A stretch of 64,000 bases of DNA from Planobispora rosea (GCF_014648175.1 NZ_BMQP01000003.1:186001-250000); one strand, 5' to 3'; numbered from the stretch's first letter, positions 18,900 to 29,816 are shown. Made by a program: numbers and translations. Notes: generated by a model not told the origin, from the sequence alone.

Positions 18900-18926
18900 C
18901 TTGATGTGGGAGGGGAAGGCGGACTC

Positions 18927-19286
18927 CTACCGCTCCCGGCCGCTTCTGGAGAAGGCGATGTTCACCCCGGCGATGCCGCCCCAGACGAACAGGAGCAGAT
19001 AGGAGGCCTCCATCGCGACCAGGGGGAGGGCGATCGTCGCCGCCACGCCCAGCACGATGGAGACGATCGCCAGGGCGAGCCGCTGCCCGGCGGCCACCGT
19101 GGGGTTGACGGCAGGGGTCAGCTTGCGGGACTGGGCCTCGATGCGCTGGTCGACCCGGCGGTCGATCTCCAGGTCCACTTTCTCCAGGAAGCTCTCGACC
19201 AGGGAGTCCTCGAACTCGGGACCGAGGTCGCGACGGGCTGCGACCGTTGCGCGCAGCTCGTCACCGGGGGAGGAGGATGACGTCAT
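18927..19286 (-). CDS. small membrane protein with charged N-terminal helix
   Basis: A 119-residue protein with a hydrophilic, predicted helical N-terminus (FLEKVDLEIDRRVDQRIEAQ) followed by two transmembrane segments (about 70-90 and 93-110) and a basic tail (SRSGRER). No known family is recognised. It is encoded upstream of the aldehyde dehydrogenase on the same strand, but the palindrome and about 75 bases between them suggest separate control. Confidence 0.65.
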   Translation of the reverse strand: MTSSSSPGDELRATVAARRDLGPEFEDSLVESFLEKVDLEIDRRVDQRIEAQSRKLTPAVNPTVAAGQRLALAIVSIVLGVAATIALPLVAMEASYLLLFVWGGIAGVNIAFSRSGRER

Positions 19287-19339
19287 GGTCGAGATATATC
19301 GCTTCTACCCGGTTTCTGTCCACCGATCCGGATCTTTCG

Positions 19340-20074
19340 TCAGTGAGGTTCCCGGACGTATCTGGTGAACAGGAAGCCCTGCTCCTCGATGACGTGCGCG
19401 AGCCGGAGGCGGGAGAGCGCCCCGGGACCGTCGAGGATCCGCGAGGAGGTCCCGCCGACCAGCATCGGGCTGACCGTCAGGCAGAGCTCGTCGACCAGCC
19501 CGGCCGCCGCGAGCTGCCCGTTGAGCGTGGCCCCGCCCTCGCACAGCACCCGTCCCAGCCCCCGATCGGCCAGCTGCCTGACCGCCGCCGCCAGGTCCAC
19601 CCGGTCGTCCCCGGCCACGATCACATCGGCGTGCCGGGCGACCTCCGCCCGCCGCTCCGCGGGCGCGGCCCCGCAGGTGACGACGATCGTGCGCGCGTCC
19701 GGCTCCGCCTCGGTGAACAGCGGGGAGGACAGGTCCAGCTCCAGGCCCCGGGTGACCACGGCCACCGGCGGGGCGGCCGGACGGCCCTCGCGCAGCCCCC
19801 GCCACGACTCCCGGGGCCGCGCCGGGCCGTACCCCTCGGCGCGGACGGTCGCCGCCCCCGCCACGACCACGTCGGCCAGGCCCCGGAGCACCCCGAAGAT
19901 CCGCTTGTCGCCCCTGCCGGACAATCCGCCCGACAGGCCGTCCAGCCAGGTCCCGCCGTCGGCGCTGGCCACCATGTTGACCCGCAGGCACGGGCCCTCG
20001 GGGTAGGTGTACAGGCGGGCGAGGTCGGGATCGGGGGCGGGCTCGCCGGCGGTCACCGGATGGATGAGGCGCAT
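19340..20074 (-). CDS. RibD C-terminal/dihydrofolate reductase-like pyrimidine reductase
   Basis: A 244-residue NADPH-dependent reductase-fold protein of the RibD_C family. Typical motifs are LRVNMVASADGGTWLDG at the N-terminus, DVVVAGAATVRAEGYGPAR (substrate/cofactor loop), RVLCEGGATLNGQLAAAGLVD and the SPMLVGG segment near the end. Stand-alone members are commonly annotated as 5-amino-6-(5-phosphoribosylamino)uracil reductase-like; it lacks the deaminase half of RibD, and no other riboflavin gene is nearby, so a role in riboflavin synthesis is possible but unproven. Confidence 0.85.
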   Translation of the reverse strand: MRLIHPVTAGEPAPDPDLARLYTYPEGPCLRVNMVASADGGTWLDGLSGGLSGRGDKRIFGVLRGLADVVVAGAATVRAEGYGPARPRESWRGLREGRPAAPPVAVVTRGLELDLSSPLFTEAEPDARTIVVTCGAAPAERRAEVARHADVIVAGDDRVDLAAAVRQLADRGLGRVLCEGGATLNGQLAAAGLVDELCLTVSPMLVGGTSSRILDGPGALSRLRLAHVIEEQGFLFTRYVREPH

Positions 20075-20201
20075 GCTCCAACCCTGTCACAACGCCGGTT
20101 CCACCGGATCCGGCATCCCTCCCATAACGGATTCGACGTCCAACGGTGACTTCAGCCGACTCCCGTTACATGATTCGCCATAAGAGATCAAGGAGGACCG
20201 T

Positions 20202-20606
20202 GTGGGGCTGATCACGATCGTGACGTGGTTGATCACCGCGATGGTCGGCGTCTACCTGCTCTATCTGTGGTTGTCCGGCGGCGGCCTGCGGCAACAGGCG
20301 GCGAAGGTCACCCGTTTCCCCACCGCGCTGATCTTCGCGCACCCGATCCTGGCGGTCTCCGCGCTGGGATCCTGGATCGCCTACGTGCTCACCCTGGAGA
20401 AGGTCTTCGCCTGGCTCTCGTTCGGCGTGCTGGCGGTGGCGGCGCTGCTGGGCTTCGTCATGTTCACCCGCTGGCTGGGCGGCGGGCGCCACGCCCGCGG
20501 CGCCGAGAGGGGCTTCCCGATGGTCGCCGTGCTGCTGCACGGCCTGGCCGGGGTGACGACGTTCGTGCTGGTCCTGCTGACCGCGGCCGTCGCCACCGAC
20601 GCCTAG
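20202..20606 (+). CDS. four-helix membrane protein of unknown function
   Basis: A 134-residue protein with four predicted transmembrane helices (about 2-22, 43-62, 67-87 and 105-128) and a short basic loop after the third. GTG at 20202 is preceded by AGGAGG (20191-20196) at a spacing of five, a strong ribosome-binding site. No family is recognised. It is followed after about 95 bases by the alpha/beta-hydrolase gene. Confidence 0.7.
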   Translation: MGLITIVTWLITAMVGVYLLYLWLSGGGLRQQAAKVTRFPTALIFAHPILAVSALGSWIAYVLTLEKVFAWLSFGVLAVAALLGFVMFTRWLGGGRHARGAERGFPMVAVLLHGLAGVTTFVLVLLTAAVATDA

Positions 20607-20699
20607 CCGTATCGCCCCGCTCAAGCATGCGGAGGCCGCGAGGGTGGTAGACCGCCTGGTGGGGGCCGTCCCGGAGACGGGGCGAGAAGGGGGCAGCAC

Positions 20700-21571
20700 A
20701 TGACCACGATGGTGTTCATCCACGGGCGCGGGCAGGAGGGCCGGGACCCGGACGCCCTGCTGGGCGAGTGGCGCGCCGCCCTGGCGGCGGGACTGGTCGC
20801 GGCCGGATTTCCCGACACGGGCCGGACCGCGGCGGTCCTGCCGTACTACGGCAACGTGCTCCACCGGGTCACCGGCGAGACGGCGAAGCTCGGACAGCCG
20901 ATCGAACTGGAGACCATGATCGGGAGCGATCCCGAGGAGGCCCCGTTCCACCCGTACCTCACCCGGGAGGCGGGGGAGATCGAACGGCGGCTGGTCCTGG
21001 AGATGGCCGTCGCGGGCGGCGCCCCGCCGCAGGACGAACTCGAAGGGCTCGACGACGTCCTGTCGTGGCGGCCCGCCCGCAACGCGCTCACCTGGCTGTC
21101 CCGCAGCACCCGGGTGGACCGGGAGATCATCAAGGCGTTCCTGCAGGATGTGGCGGTCTACCTGAGTCACGGCAGGCAAGCGGTTCTGGACGAGGTCCGG
21201 GCGGGGACGCCCGCCTCCGGCGAGATCGTGATCGTGTCCCACAGCCTCGGCACCGTGGTCGCCAGGGACCTGCTGGAGGACGCCGGTCTCCGGCACAGGG
21301 TGGTGCTGTGGGTGACGGCCGGCTCCCCCCTGGGACTGCCCACCATCCAGCGCAACCTCCTGTCGAAGGGCGCCCGCAACCCGGGGGTGGACTGGGTGAC
21401 GGCCTACGACGTCAACGACGTCGTCGCGCTCGGCCATCCGCTGGCGAGGGACTGGGGCACCCCGCTGCGGGAGGTCGAGGTCGACAACGGCCCGGAACCG
21501 CACGCCGTCGAGAGGTACCTGCTCCACGCGAGCGTCGCCGGGCCGATCGGCCTCGCCCTGCGCCCGGCGGG

Positions 21572-21575
<4 letters not shown>
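20700..21575 (+). CDS. alpha/beta-hydrolase-fold protein
   Basis: A 291-residue predicted serine hydrolase. MVFIHGRGQEG is the N-terminal strand with the oxyanion HGRG motif, IVSHSLGT the nucleophile elbow (Ser182), and the histidine in NGPEPHAVERYLLH the likely catalytic base. There is no signal peptide. Its substrate is unknown. The gene converges on glgX and the two stop codons overlap within four bases (21572-21575). Confidence 0.75.
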
Positions 21576-23692
<2,117 letters not shown>

Positions 23693-23862
23693 GGAAACCT
23701 ATTCTCCTCCCGTCCGGGGCCGTCGCAGGGTGTTGACCTTCTTGTCACCTTTACCGGGCCCGGGAAACGTGGCGCGCGCGTCCGGCCGGGCATTCCGCCC
23801 CACGCCGCCGGGAGAGGACCCCGGTCCGCGCGGCCGTTCCCGACCCGCCGGACGGCGTTCCG

Positions 23863-23906
23863 GGTGCGGCCGCGCGCGCCCCGGACGGGACACGCGCGGC
23901 CGCACC
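23863..23906 (-). terminator. terminator-like hairpin after the OsmC gene
   Basis: Perfect 14-base arms GGTGCGGCCGCGCG (23863-23876) and CGCGCGGCCGCACC (23893-23906) with a 16-base loop, located just after the OsmC stop codon (23917) on the minus strand. No T-run follows. Confidence 0.55.
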
Positions 23907-23916
23907 GGGCGGCGGG

Positions 23917-24345
23917 TCAGCTCAGCAGCTCGGCGTTGAGGCTGATCGTGGTGCCGGTCAGGGCCTTGCTCACCGGGCAGTTGGCCTTGGCGGTCTCGGC
24001 CGTGGTCTGGAACTGCTCGGCGGTGATGCCCGGAACCTGGGCGCGGACAGAGATGACGATCCCGGTGATGCCCTCGCCCGGCTGGAAGGTCACCTCAGCC
24101 TTGGTCTCCACGGACTGCGGCGGGGTGCCCGCCTGGGCCAGCGCGTGGGACAGGGCCATCGAGAAGCAGGAGGAGTGGGCGGCGGCGATGAGCTCCTCGG
24201 GGGAGGTCTTGCCGTTGGCCTCCTCGGCCCGGGCGGGCCAGGACACGTCGAACGTGCCAATTCCGGAGGAGTCCAGCGAAACCGTGCCGGAACCGTCGAG
24301 CAGCGCGCCCTTCCACTGAGTCGTCGCGATGCGCGTCGTCGCCAT
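23917..24345 (-). CDS. OsmC family peroxiredoxin-like protein
   Basis: A 142-residue thiol-dependent peroxidase-fold protein. The first redox cysteine is in AAHSSCFSMALS and the second in KANCPVSKALTG, the standard OsmC pair that reduces organic hydroperoxides. The ATG at 24345 has AAGGGA six to seven bases upstream; a longer frame beginning at 24405 covers a stretch with direct repeats and is probably not translated. The repeats upstream may be a regulator site. Confidence 0.88.
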   Translation of the reverse strand: MATTRIATTQWKGALLDGSGTVSLDSSGIGTFDVSWPARAEEANGKTSPEELIAAAHSSCFSMALSHALAQAGTPPQSVETKAEVTFQPGEGITGIVISVRAQVPGITAEQFQTTAETAKANCPVSKALTGTTISLNAELLS

Positions 24346-24366
24346 GGCGGTATCCCTTCGATCGTT

Positions 24367-24395
24367 CAGGTGTTCATTGGTGGACAGGTGTTCAT
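24367..24395 (-). promoter_or_regulatory. direct repeats upstream of osmC-like gene
   Basis: CAGGTGTTCAT occurs at 24367-24377 and 24385-24395, 18 bases apart, 22 bases upstream of the OsmC start. Same-face spacing of about two helical turns is consistent with a regulator binding site; the regulator is unknown. Confidence 0.35.
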
Positions 24396-24484
24396 GAGCG
24401 AACATACGCCGTCGCGGGAACGGGATGTTCGGCGGGCCGATCCGAGCCGGCGGTCGCAGGTGCTCGGCGGTCGCGAGCCGGCGG

Positions 24485-25930
24485 TCACAGGTCCTCGACG
24501 ATCCCTCGGGCGTAGTCGTCGTCGCTCTCGGCGCGGACCCGTTCGATCCCCGCCCGCGCGCGCGGGTCGCCCCGCTCGGCCAGGCCCCGGGCCGCCTCGG
24601 CCACCGTGCCCAGATCCGGGTCGGAGAGCCGGGCGGCCAGCGCGTCGCGGATCTGCGGGGTGTCCTCCTCCAGCCCGGCCAGGCTCATGGTCGCCCAGTC
24701 GCGGACGTCGTCGTCGGGGTCCTCGGTCATCGAGATGAGCAGCGCCAGCCCCTCGGCGTGGCCGGGCGGGAGAACCGCGGCCAGCGCCGCCGGGTCCGCC
24801 TCGGTACGGGTCCACCCCTCGGCCGTGATGATCCCCAGCACCTCAGGCAGGGCGCGCGGGTCGGCGTGGTGGCCGAGCGCGCCGAGCAGCGAGCGCAGCA
24901 CCCGCTCGTCGCCCTCGGTGACCGCCATCCGCCGCAGGACGGGCAGGGACGCCTCCAGGAAGGGTTTGTCTCCCTCACGGAAGCCGAACTGGGCCAGGAC
25001 GTCGACGGCGAACTCCCGCCGGCGCGGATCCTCGGCCGAGCACATCCGGACGGCGGCGTCGAAGGCCGCGTAGTCGCCGCGCTCGCTCAGCGCGCCCACC
25101 ACGGTCCACCAGGTCTCGGCCTCCTCGTCGGAGTCCCGGTACGGCAGCGCCCGCTCGGCCAGCTCCTCGAAGGGCGGCAACTGCCCGGTCGCCGCCTCCA
25201 GAAGGGTGGCCACCGCCGCGTGGCCCCGCTGGCACTCGACCTCGGTCAGGGGCCTGCCCCCGGCGTCCAGAACCGTCAGGGTCACCAGGTCGGTGCCGTC
25301 CGCGGCGCGGGTGCGGCTCACCACGACGGGGGTGTCCTCCGTCACCCGGTCGGAGACCTGCTCCAGCAGCGCGCTCTCCAGCTGGGTGCCGAGCCAGTCG
25401 TAGGCGATCGCCAGCGGCGTGTCGCCCTCGGCGTCCGGCCGCGCCGGGTCGGCCCCGGCGTCCAGCAGGGCCCGCACGGCACCCGGCGTCCCGCGCCGGG
25501 CGGCCAGGGTCAGCGCCGTCTCACCGTGGTCGTTGACGTCGTCGGCGGGCGCTCCGGCCGCCAGGAGCGCGTGCAGCGCGCCGAGGCTCCCCTTGGCGGC
25601 GGCCCAGAGCACGGGGCTCCACCCGTGGCTCTCCCGCCCGGCCGGGTCGGCCCCGGCGGCCAGCAGCGCCTCGACCACCCCGGTGTGGTCCCGGGACGCC
25701 GCCGCGCACAGCGGCAGCCCTTCGTCCTGCCCGTCGCTGAGCCGGTCGGGGTCGGCCCCGGCGGCCAGGAGCGCCCGTACGATCTCCACCCGGCCGTTCA
25801 CGGCCGCCCGGTAGAGCGCGGTCCCGTCCGACTCGTGCGCCGGATCCGCGGGCGTGCCCTTCCGGATCAGGGCCTCGACCCGCTCGACGTCGTTCTCGGC
25901 GACCGCTTCCAGGAGCTCCTCGTATGACAT
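24485..25930 (-). CDS. ankyrin-repeat and HEAT-like repeat protein
   Basis: A 481-residue soluble scaffold-type protein. Residues 1-175 form five ankyrin repeats (motifs such as GVVEALLAAGADP and HGETALTLAARRG). Residues about 255-481 are alpha-helical HEAT/Armadillo-like repeats (RRREFAVDVLAQFG, DDDVRDWATMSLAGLEED, DPDLGTVAEAARGLAERGD). No catalytic motif, signal peptide or membrane segment is present. Such proteins mediate protein-protein contacts; no partner is suggested by neighbours. The ATG start gives MSYEELLEAVAENDV, the usual first ankyrin helix. Confidence 0.85.
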   Translation of the reverse strand: MSYEELLEAVAENDVERVEALIRKGTPADPAHESDGTALYRAAVNGRVEIVRALLAAGADPDRLSDGQDEGLPLCAAASRDHTGVVEALLAAGADPAGRESHGWSPVLWAAAKGSLGALHALLAAGAPADDVNDHGETALTLAARRGTPGAVRALLDAGADPARPDAEGDTPLAIAYDWLGTQLESALLEQVSDRVTEDTPVVVSRTRAADGTDLVTLTVLDAGGRPLTEVECQRGHAAVATLLEAATGQLPPFEELAERALPYRDSDEEAETWWTVVGALSERGDYAAFDAAVRMCSAEDPRRREFAVDVLAQFGFREGDKPFLEASLPVLRRMAVTEGDERVLRSLLGALGHHADPRALPEVLGIITAEGWTRTEADPAALAAVLPPGHAEGLALLISMTEDPDDDVRDWATMSLAGLEEDTPQIRDALAARLSDPDLGTVAEAARGLAERGDPRARAGIERVRAESDDDYARGIVEDL

Positions 25931-26006
25931 GCGTCCCGATCATAACGAGCGGGTTCCTCCTTACGGGGGATCCTCTCCGGAGGAGACTCGCGATATGTTG
26001 TGAGTT

Positions 26007-26747
26007 GTGGATGATCTGGGTGGAATGCGGGCGTCGGACGCCGAGCGCGAGGCCGTCGTCGAGCAGTTGCGTGTCGCCTCCGTCGAGGGCCGCCTGACCC
26101 TGGGCGAGCTGACCGAGCGCACCGAGGCGGCCTACCTCGCCGTGACCCGGGCCGAGCTCGCGGTCGTCACCTCCGACCTGCCGCAGGCCGGGCAGACGCC
26201 GGTTCCCGCGCCCGCGTACGGACCCGCCGGGCAGCAGGAGGGCCGCAGGCGGCGCTGGTTCGTGGCCGTCATGGGAGACTCCAAGCGGCGCGGCAAGTGG
26301 CGGATCGACCGGGGTCTCGGCGCGGTGGCCGTGATGGGCGACGTCGTCCTCGACCTGCGGGAGGCCGAGGTCCGCGACAACGTGGTGGACATCGCCGCCA
26401 CCGCCGTCATGGGCGACGTGAAGATCATCGTTCCGGACGGGGTGGACGTCGACCTCGAAGGCGTCGCGATCATGGGGGACAAGAAGGTCCAGGTGATCGA
26501 GGCGCCTCCGGGCACGAACGTGCCGGTCGTGCGGGTCAAGGCCTTCGCCCTCATGGGCGACATCAAGGTGGTCGGCGACTCCCGGGCCCAGCCGGTCAAG
26601 AAGTCGTGGGCCGCCTGGCGGGAGCAGTGGAACGAGCTGCGCGGCGAGCTCCGGGAGCTCCGCGGAGACTTCCGCGGCGACCTGCGGGAACTCCGGGACG
26701 ACTCCCGCGACGGGCGGTACGGGCACGGGGACCGCTGGGGGCACTGA
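26007..26747 (+). CDS. DUF1707 and LiaF-like (cell-wall-active response) domain protein
   Basis: A 246-residue protein with an N-terminal DUF1707 SHOCT-like module (MRASDAEREAVVEQLRVASV; EGRLTLGELTERTEAAY) and a C-terminal LiaF-like beta-repeat region (RWFVAVMGDSKRRG, AVAVMGDVVLDLREA, ALMGDIKV) without membrane helices. The last 45 residues are a charged repeat (ELRELRGDFRGDLRELRDD). The GTG at 26007 starts seven bases after TATGTT (TANNNT, 25994-25999), suggesting a leaderless message; an ATG six codons later is the alternative. LiaF-like proteins act in envelope-stress signalling in Firmicutes; the role here is unknown. The SigE-family sigma gene follows within 100 bases. Confidence 0.82.
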   Translation: MDDLGGMRASDAEREAVVEQLRVASVEGRLTLGELTERTEAAYLAVTRAELAVVTSDLPQAGQTPVPAPAYGPAGQQEGRRRRWFVAVMGDSKRRGKWRIDRGLGAVAVMGDVVLDLREAEVRDNVVDIAATAVMGDVKIIVPDGVDVDLEGVAIMGDKKVQVIEAPPGTNVPVVRVKAFALMGDIKVVGDSRAQPVKKSWAAWREQWNELRGELRELRGDFRGDLRELRDDSRDGRYGHGDRWGH

Positions 26748-26845
26748 CGGGGTCACCGGCCGGATATTTCCCCGGCGCGTGCAACGTCCGGCGGAGGCTG
26801 ATCGGTAGAGACAGATGACTATCGCCGAACAGTAAGGACCTCCGC

Positions 26846-27343
26846 ATGCGTGATCGGGCCGATTTCGAACGCTACGTCGAGCAGCGTTCGGCCCGCCTGC
26901 TGCGCACCGCGTATCTCCTCTGCCGCGACTGGGGCACGGCGGAGGATCTGCTGCAGACGGCACTGGCCAAGGCGTGGTTCGCCTGGCGGCGGGTCGGGGA
27001 GGACCCCGACCCGTACGTGTACCGGATCCTGGCCAACACCCACGCCACCTGGTGGCGGAGGAGGTGGCGGGGCGAGGTGCCGACCGGGGACCTCCCCGAG
27101 CGGGCCGGCCGGGACCCCTCGGCCGAACTCGGAGTGCGGGACGAGGTGCGCGCCGTGCTGGCGGCGCTGCCCGCCCGGCAGCGGGCCGTACTGGTCCTGC
27201 GCTACTTCGCCGACCTGCCCGACGCGGAGATCGCCGAGATCCTCGGCTGTTCGGTGGCCACCGTGCGCAGCCAGGCCGCCAGAGCGCTGGCCAAGCTGCG
27301 TGTCGACCCCGCGGCCAGGGCCGCCATCACCTCGGGGAGCTGA
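26846..27343 (+). CDS. SigE-family ECF RNA polymerase sigma factor
   Basis: A 165-residue group IV sigma factor. Region 2 is RDRADFERYVEQRSARLLRT through AEDLLQTALAKAWFAWRRV; region 4 is LPARQRAVLVLRYFADLPDA and the helix-turn-helix AEILGCSVATVRSQAARALAKLR. The -35-contacting helix and the compact size match the actinobacterial SigE family. The ATG has AAGGA upstream (AGTAAGGACCTCCGCATG region). The next gene begins one base after the stop, so the two are coupled and the downstream membrane protein is the probable modulator. Confidence 0.92.
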   Translation: MRDRADFERYVEQRSARLLRTAYLLCRDWGTAEDLLQTALAKAWFAWRRVGEDPDPYVYRILANTHATWWRRRWRGEVPTGDLPERAGRDPSAELGVRDEVRAVLAALPARQRAVLVLRYFADLPDAEIAEILGCSVATVRSQAARALAKLRVDPAARAAITSGS

Positions 27344-27344
27344 G

Positions 27345-28091
27345 ATGACGATCACTGAATCCGACCTGAGAGAGTTGTTCGAGCACGACAGCGAGACCGG
27401 TCCCGGCAGGGCCGTGACCCTGGCCGGTGTGGACCGGCGGATCCGCCGGACCAGGCGCCGCCGCGCCGGACTGGCCGCGGGTGTGGCGGCGGCGGGACTG
27501 GCCGCGGGGGTGTTCGTGCTCCCCTCCGGGGGCGCGAGCGTGACCCCGGAGGAGGTCTGGACCGGCGTCATGGCCCAGCCGGAGAAGCGGTACGGCGCCC
27601 GTCAGGTCTTCGAGACCCCCCTCGACGAGTCGTTCTCCGCCATGGGGGAGCGGGTCGCCTTCGACGTGCCCCGCCTGCCACCCGGGAACGCGTGGGTCGA
27701 GGTCTCCTGCCCGCGGGGCGCCCGCGTGCTCGTCTGGGAGAACGGGAAATACCTCCACGACCGCTGGTGCGAAGAGGCCAGGCTCACCCCGGAAGGACCG
27801 GCCCCGGAAGAACTGTCCGGCTCCTCTGCCTTTTTCGGGCTGGGGCAGCCCGGCACCGGCCGGCTGGAGGTCGCGGTGGTCCCCGCGGAGGCCGTCGAGC
27901 GGCTGGGCCGCCCGCTCACCGGCGAACGGGACGCGCAGAAGGTGGTCGAGGCCGCGGAGGACGGCCGCGCCGACCTCCGGATCCGGATCATCACGATGCG
28001 GGTGGAACCGTGCGACAGCGAACCGGACTGCCAGTTCGCGGATGAGCCCGCGCCCACCGTCCCCCCGCGACTACCGATGCCGGAGGACTGA
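27345..28091 (+). CDS. membrane protein co-encoded with the SigE-family sigma factor (putative anti-sigma partner)
   Basis: A 248-residue protein: cytoplasmic N-terminus of about 40 residues ending in a basic cluster (RRIRRTRRRR), one transmembrane helix (about 41-60), and an extracytoplasmic domain with four cysteines (VSCPRG, DRWCEEA, VEPCDSEPDCQ). The first base of its ATG lies one base after the sigma stop codon (27341-27347) with GGGGAG upstream, so translation is coupled. Topology fits a membrane anti-sigma factor, but the short N-terminus lacks the His-x3-Cys-x2-Cys zinc motif, so the assignment is inference from position. Confidence 0.7.
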   Translation: MTITESDLRELFEHDSETGPGRAVTLAGVDRRIRRTRRRRAGLAAGVAAAGLAAGVFVLPSGGASVTPEEVWTGVMAQPEKRYGARQVFETPLDESFSAMGERVAFDVPRLPPGNAWVEVSCPRGARVLVWENGKYLHDRWCEEARLTPEGPAPEELSGSSAFFGLGQPGTGRLEVAVVPAEAVERLGRPLTGERDAQKVVEAAEDGRADLRIRIITMRVEPCDSEPDCQFADEPAPTVPPRLPMPED

Positions 28092-28171
28092 GAGACCCGC
28101 TGCGCCGGATGCCGGGGCCCGCTGCGCCGGATGCCGGGCGGCGCGCCACCCGGCGGGAGCGGCGGGCGGAT

Positions 28172-28945
28172 TCAGGCGCTGGCCTGCCGGTCCTCCGCCC
28201 CCAGGGCCTGCTCGTACCGTTCGAGCAGGACGGAGGCGACCTCCGGGGCGGCGCCGAGCACGTCCGCGACGATCTCCGCGCCCGCGGCCAGGGTGCGCTC
28301 GCGCGTCCGGTCGGCGAAGTAGCCGGGGGCCAGCAGGTAGGGCGAGACCACCACGCGGGGGGCTCCGGCCTCCAGCAGCCGCCGTACCTCCTGCTCGGGG
28401 GTGGGCTCGGCGGCGGAGGCGTAGGCCGCGCTCACCGACCACCAGCCGCGCCGTCCCGCCCAGTCCGCGGCGATGGCGGCGACGGTGGCGTTGGCCCGGC
28501 GGACGCTGGACCCGGCCGAGAACAGGACCACGGCGGTCCCCGGGTCCCCGACCGGCACGCCCGCCTCGGTCAGGCGCCGCTCCAGGGCGGCGGTCAGCAG
28601 GGGGTGCGGGCCGAGCGTCGTGCCCCGGCGCACGCGCAGCCGCGGCTGCCGGGCCGTGACCTCGGCCAGCGCGCCGGGGATGTCCACCCGGCTGTGATAG
28701 GCCTCGGTGAGCAGCAGGGGCAGCACCGCCGCCTCGGCCAGCCCCGACAGCGCCCCGGCGAGCGTCGGCGCGGAGTGGTCGAGGTAGGCGGCCCGCACGG
28801 GGATGTCCGGCCGTGCCCGCCGTACCTCGTCCAGCAGCTCCTCCACCGTCGTGGCGGCGCGCGGGTCCCGCGACCCGTGCGCCACCGCGACCAGCGGGAT
28901 CACCCGTCCGGCGCCGGAGACGCGCCCGGTCGTACCACGCGTCAT
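28172..28945 (-). CDS. sirohydrochlorin chelatase (CbiX/SirB family)
   Basis: A 257-residue chelatase that inserts Fe(II) (or Co) into sirohydrochlorin; placed last in a sulfite-reduction operon, its job here is most likely siroheme supply for SirA. Two CbiX-like half-domains are visible: LVAVAHGSRDPRAATT with the metal-binding histidine, LLTEAYHSRVDIPGAL, and the second half VVLFSAGSSVRRANATV and VVVSPYLLAPGYFADR. The ATG overlaps the cysH stop codon (ATGA, 28942-28945), showing translational coupling. The methyltransferase that makes the substrate is elsewhere. Confidence 0.9.
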   Translation of the reverse strand: MTRGTTGRVSGAGRVIPLVAVAHGSRDPRAATTVEELLDEVRRARPDIPVRAAYLDHSAPTLAGALSGLAEAAVLPLLLTEAYHSRVDIPGALAEVTARQPRLRVRRGTTLGPHPLLTAALERRLTEAGVPVGDPGTAVVLFSAGSSVRRANATVAAIAADWAGRRGWWSVSAAYASAAEPTPEQEVRRLLEAGAPRVVVSPYLLAPGYFADRTRERTLAAGAEIVADVLGAAPEVASVLLERYEQALGAEDRQASA

Positions 28946-29673
28946 ACGTGGATGCCGCACTCGGTCTTGCCCATACCGGCCCACCGGCCGCTGCGGGGGT
29001 CCTCGCCGGGAGCGACCTGGCGGGTGCAGGGAGCGCAGCCGATCGAGGGGTAGCCGTCGTAGTGCAGCGGGTTGATCAGCACGCCGTTGTCGGCCATGTA
29101 GTTGTCGACGTCGTCCTGCGTCCACCGGGCGATGGGGTTGATCTTGACCATCTGCCGCTTGGCGTCCCACTCCACGACCTTGATCCCGGCGCGGGTGGCC
29201 GACTCGTCGCGGCGGATGCCGGAGACCCAGGCCAGGTACGGCTCCAGCGCGCGGTTGAGCGGCTCGACCTTGCGCAGGTAGCAGCAGAGGTCGGGGTTGC
29301 GCCCGAACAGCCGCGGACCCAGGTCGCGCTCCTGCTCGGCCACCGTCCTGGACGGCTTGACGTCGATGACGTTGACGTCGTAGACCTGCTTGACCGCGTC
29401 ACGGGTGCCGATCGTCTCGGCGAAGTGGTAGCCGGTGTCGATGAAGAGCACGTCCACGCCCGGCTTGACCCGGCTGACCAGGTCGATCATGAGCGCGTCG
29501 CTCATCGACGCGGTCAGGCAGAGCCGGTCGCCGAAGGTCGCCGCCGCCCAACGGATGATCTCGATGGCCGGGGCGTCCTCCAGGAAGCGCGCGGCCGACT
29601 CGACGATGTCCTGCATGTCGAGCGCGCCGCGCTGCTGCCGTAACCCGATTTCGACATCCACCAGTGCCGTCAT
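28942..29673 (-). CDS. cysH: adenosine 5'-phosphosulfate reductase (CysH)
   Basis: A 243-residue cytoplasmic reductase producing sulfite. The CC...CxxC cluster ligands (Cys130, Cys131 and Cys213, Cys216) mark the [4Fe-4S] APS-reductase type rather than the PAPS type, and KTECGIH near the end holds the catalytic cysteine (239). SASMSDALM-like nucleotide loop (LTASMSDALM) and WVSGIRRDES are also present. The ATG at 29673 overlaps the stop of the upstream zinc-ribbon gene (ATGA). An in-frame start 17 codons earlier would overlap that gene extensively. Confidence 0.94.
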   Translation of the reverse strand: MTALVDVEIGLRQQRGALDMQDIVESAARFLEDAPAIEIIRWAAATFGDRLCLTASMSDALMIDLVSRVKPGVDVLFIDTGYHFAETIGTRDAVKQVYDVNVIDVKPSRTVAEQERDLGPRLFGRNPDLCCYLRKVEPLNRALEPYLAWVSGIRRDESATRAGIKVVEWDAKRQMVKINPIARWTQDDVDNYMADNGVLINPLHYDGYPSIGCAPCTRQVAPGEDPRSGRWAGMGKTECGIHV

Positions 29674-29816
29674 GATGTTCGCACCCCAATTCCGAGAAAC
29701 TTCAGCTTGAAAGCGCGGGCGCACGAGCGGCAGTACCAGCCGCCGTCGCCCTCGTAGGGCTCCAGGTCCTCTTCGCCGCAGTAGGGGCAGTGGAAGGGGA
29801 CCGCGCGCTCGCTCAT
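29670..29816 (-). CDS. 48-residue zinc-ribbon protein in the sulfite reductase operon
   Basis: A small protein with a classical two-knuckle ribbon: HCPYCGEED near residue 9 and WYCRSCARAF near residue 28. It lies between sirA and cysH, 13 bases after sirA, and its TGA overlaps the cysH start (ATGA). A short protein in this position is conserved in actinomycete sulfate-assimilation operons, as I recall from Streptomyces; its function is unknown. It might bind metal or support iron-sulfur enzymes next to it, which is inference. Confidence 0.75.
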   Translation of the reverse strand: MSERAVPFHCPYCGEEDLEPYEGDGGWYCRSCARAFKLKFLGIGVRTS

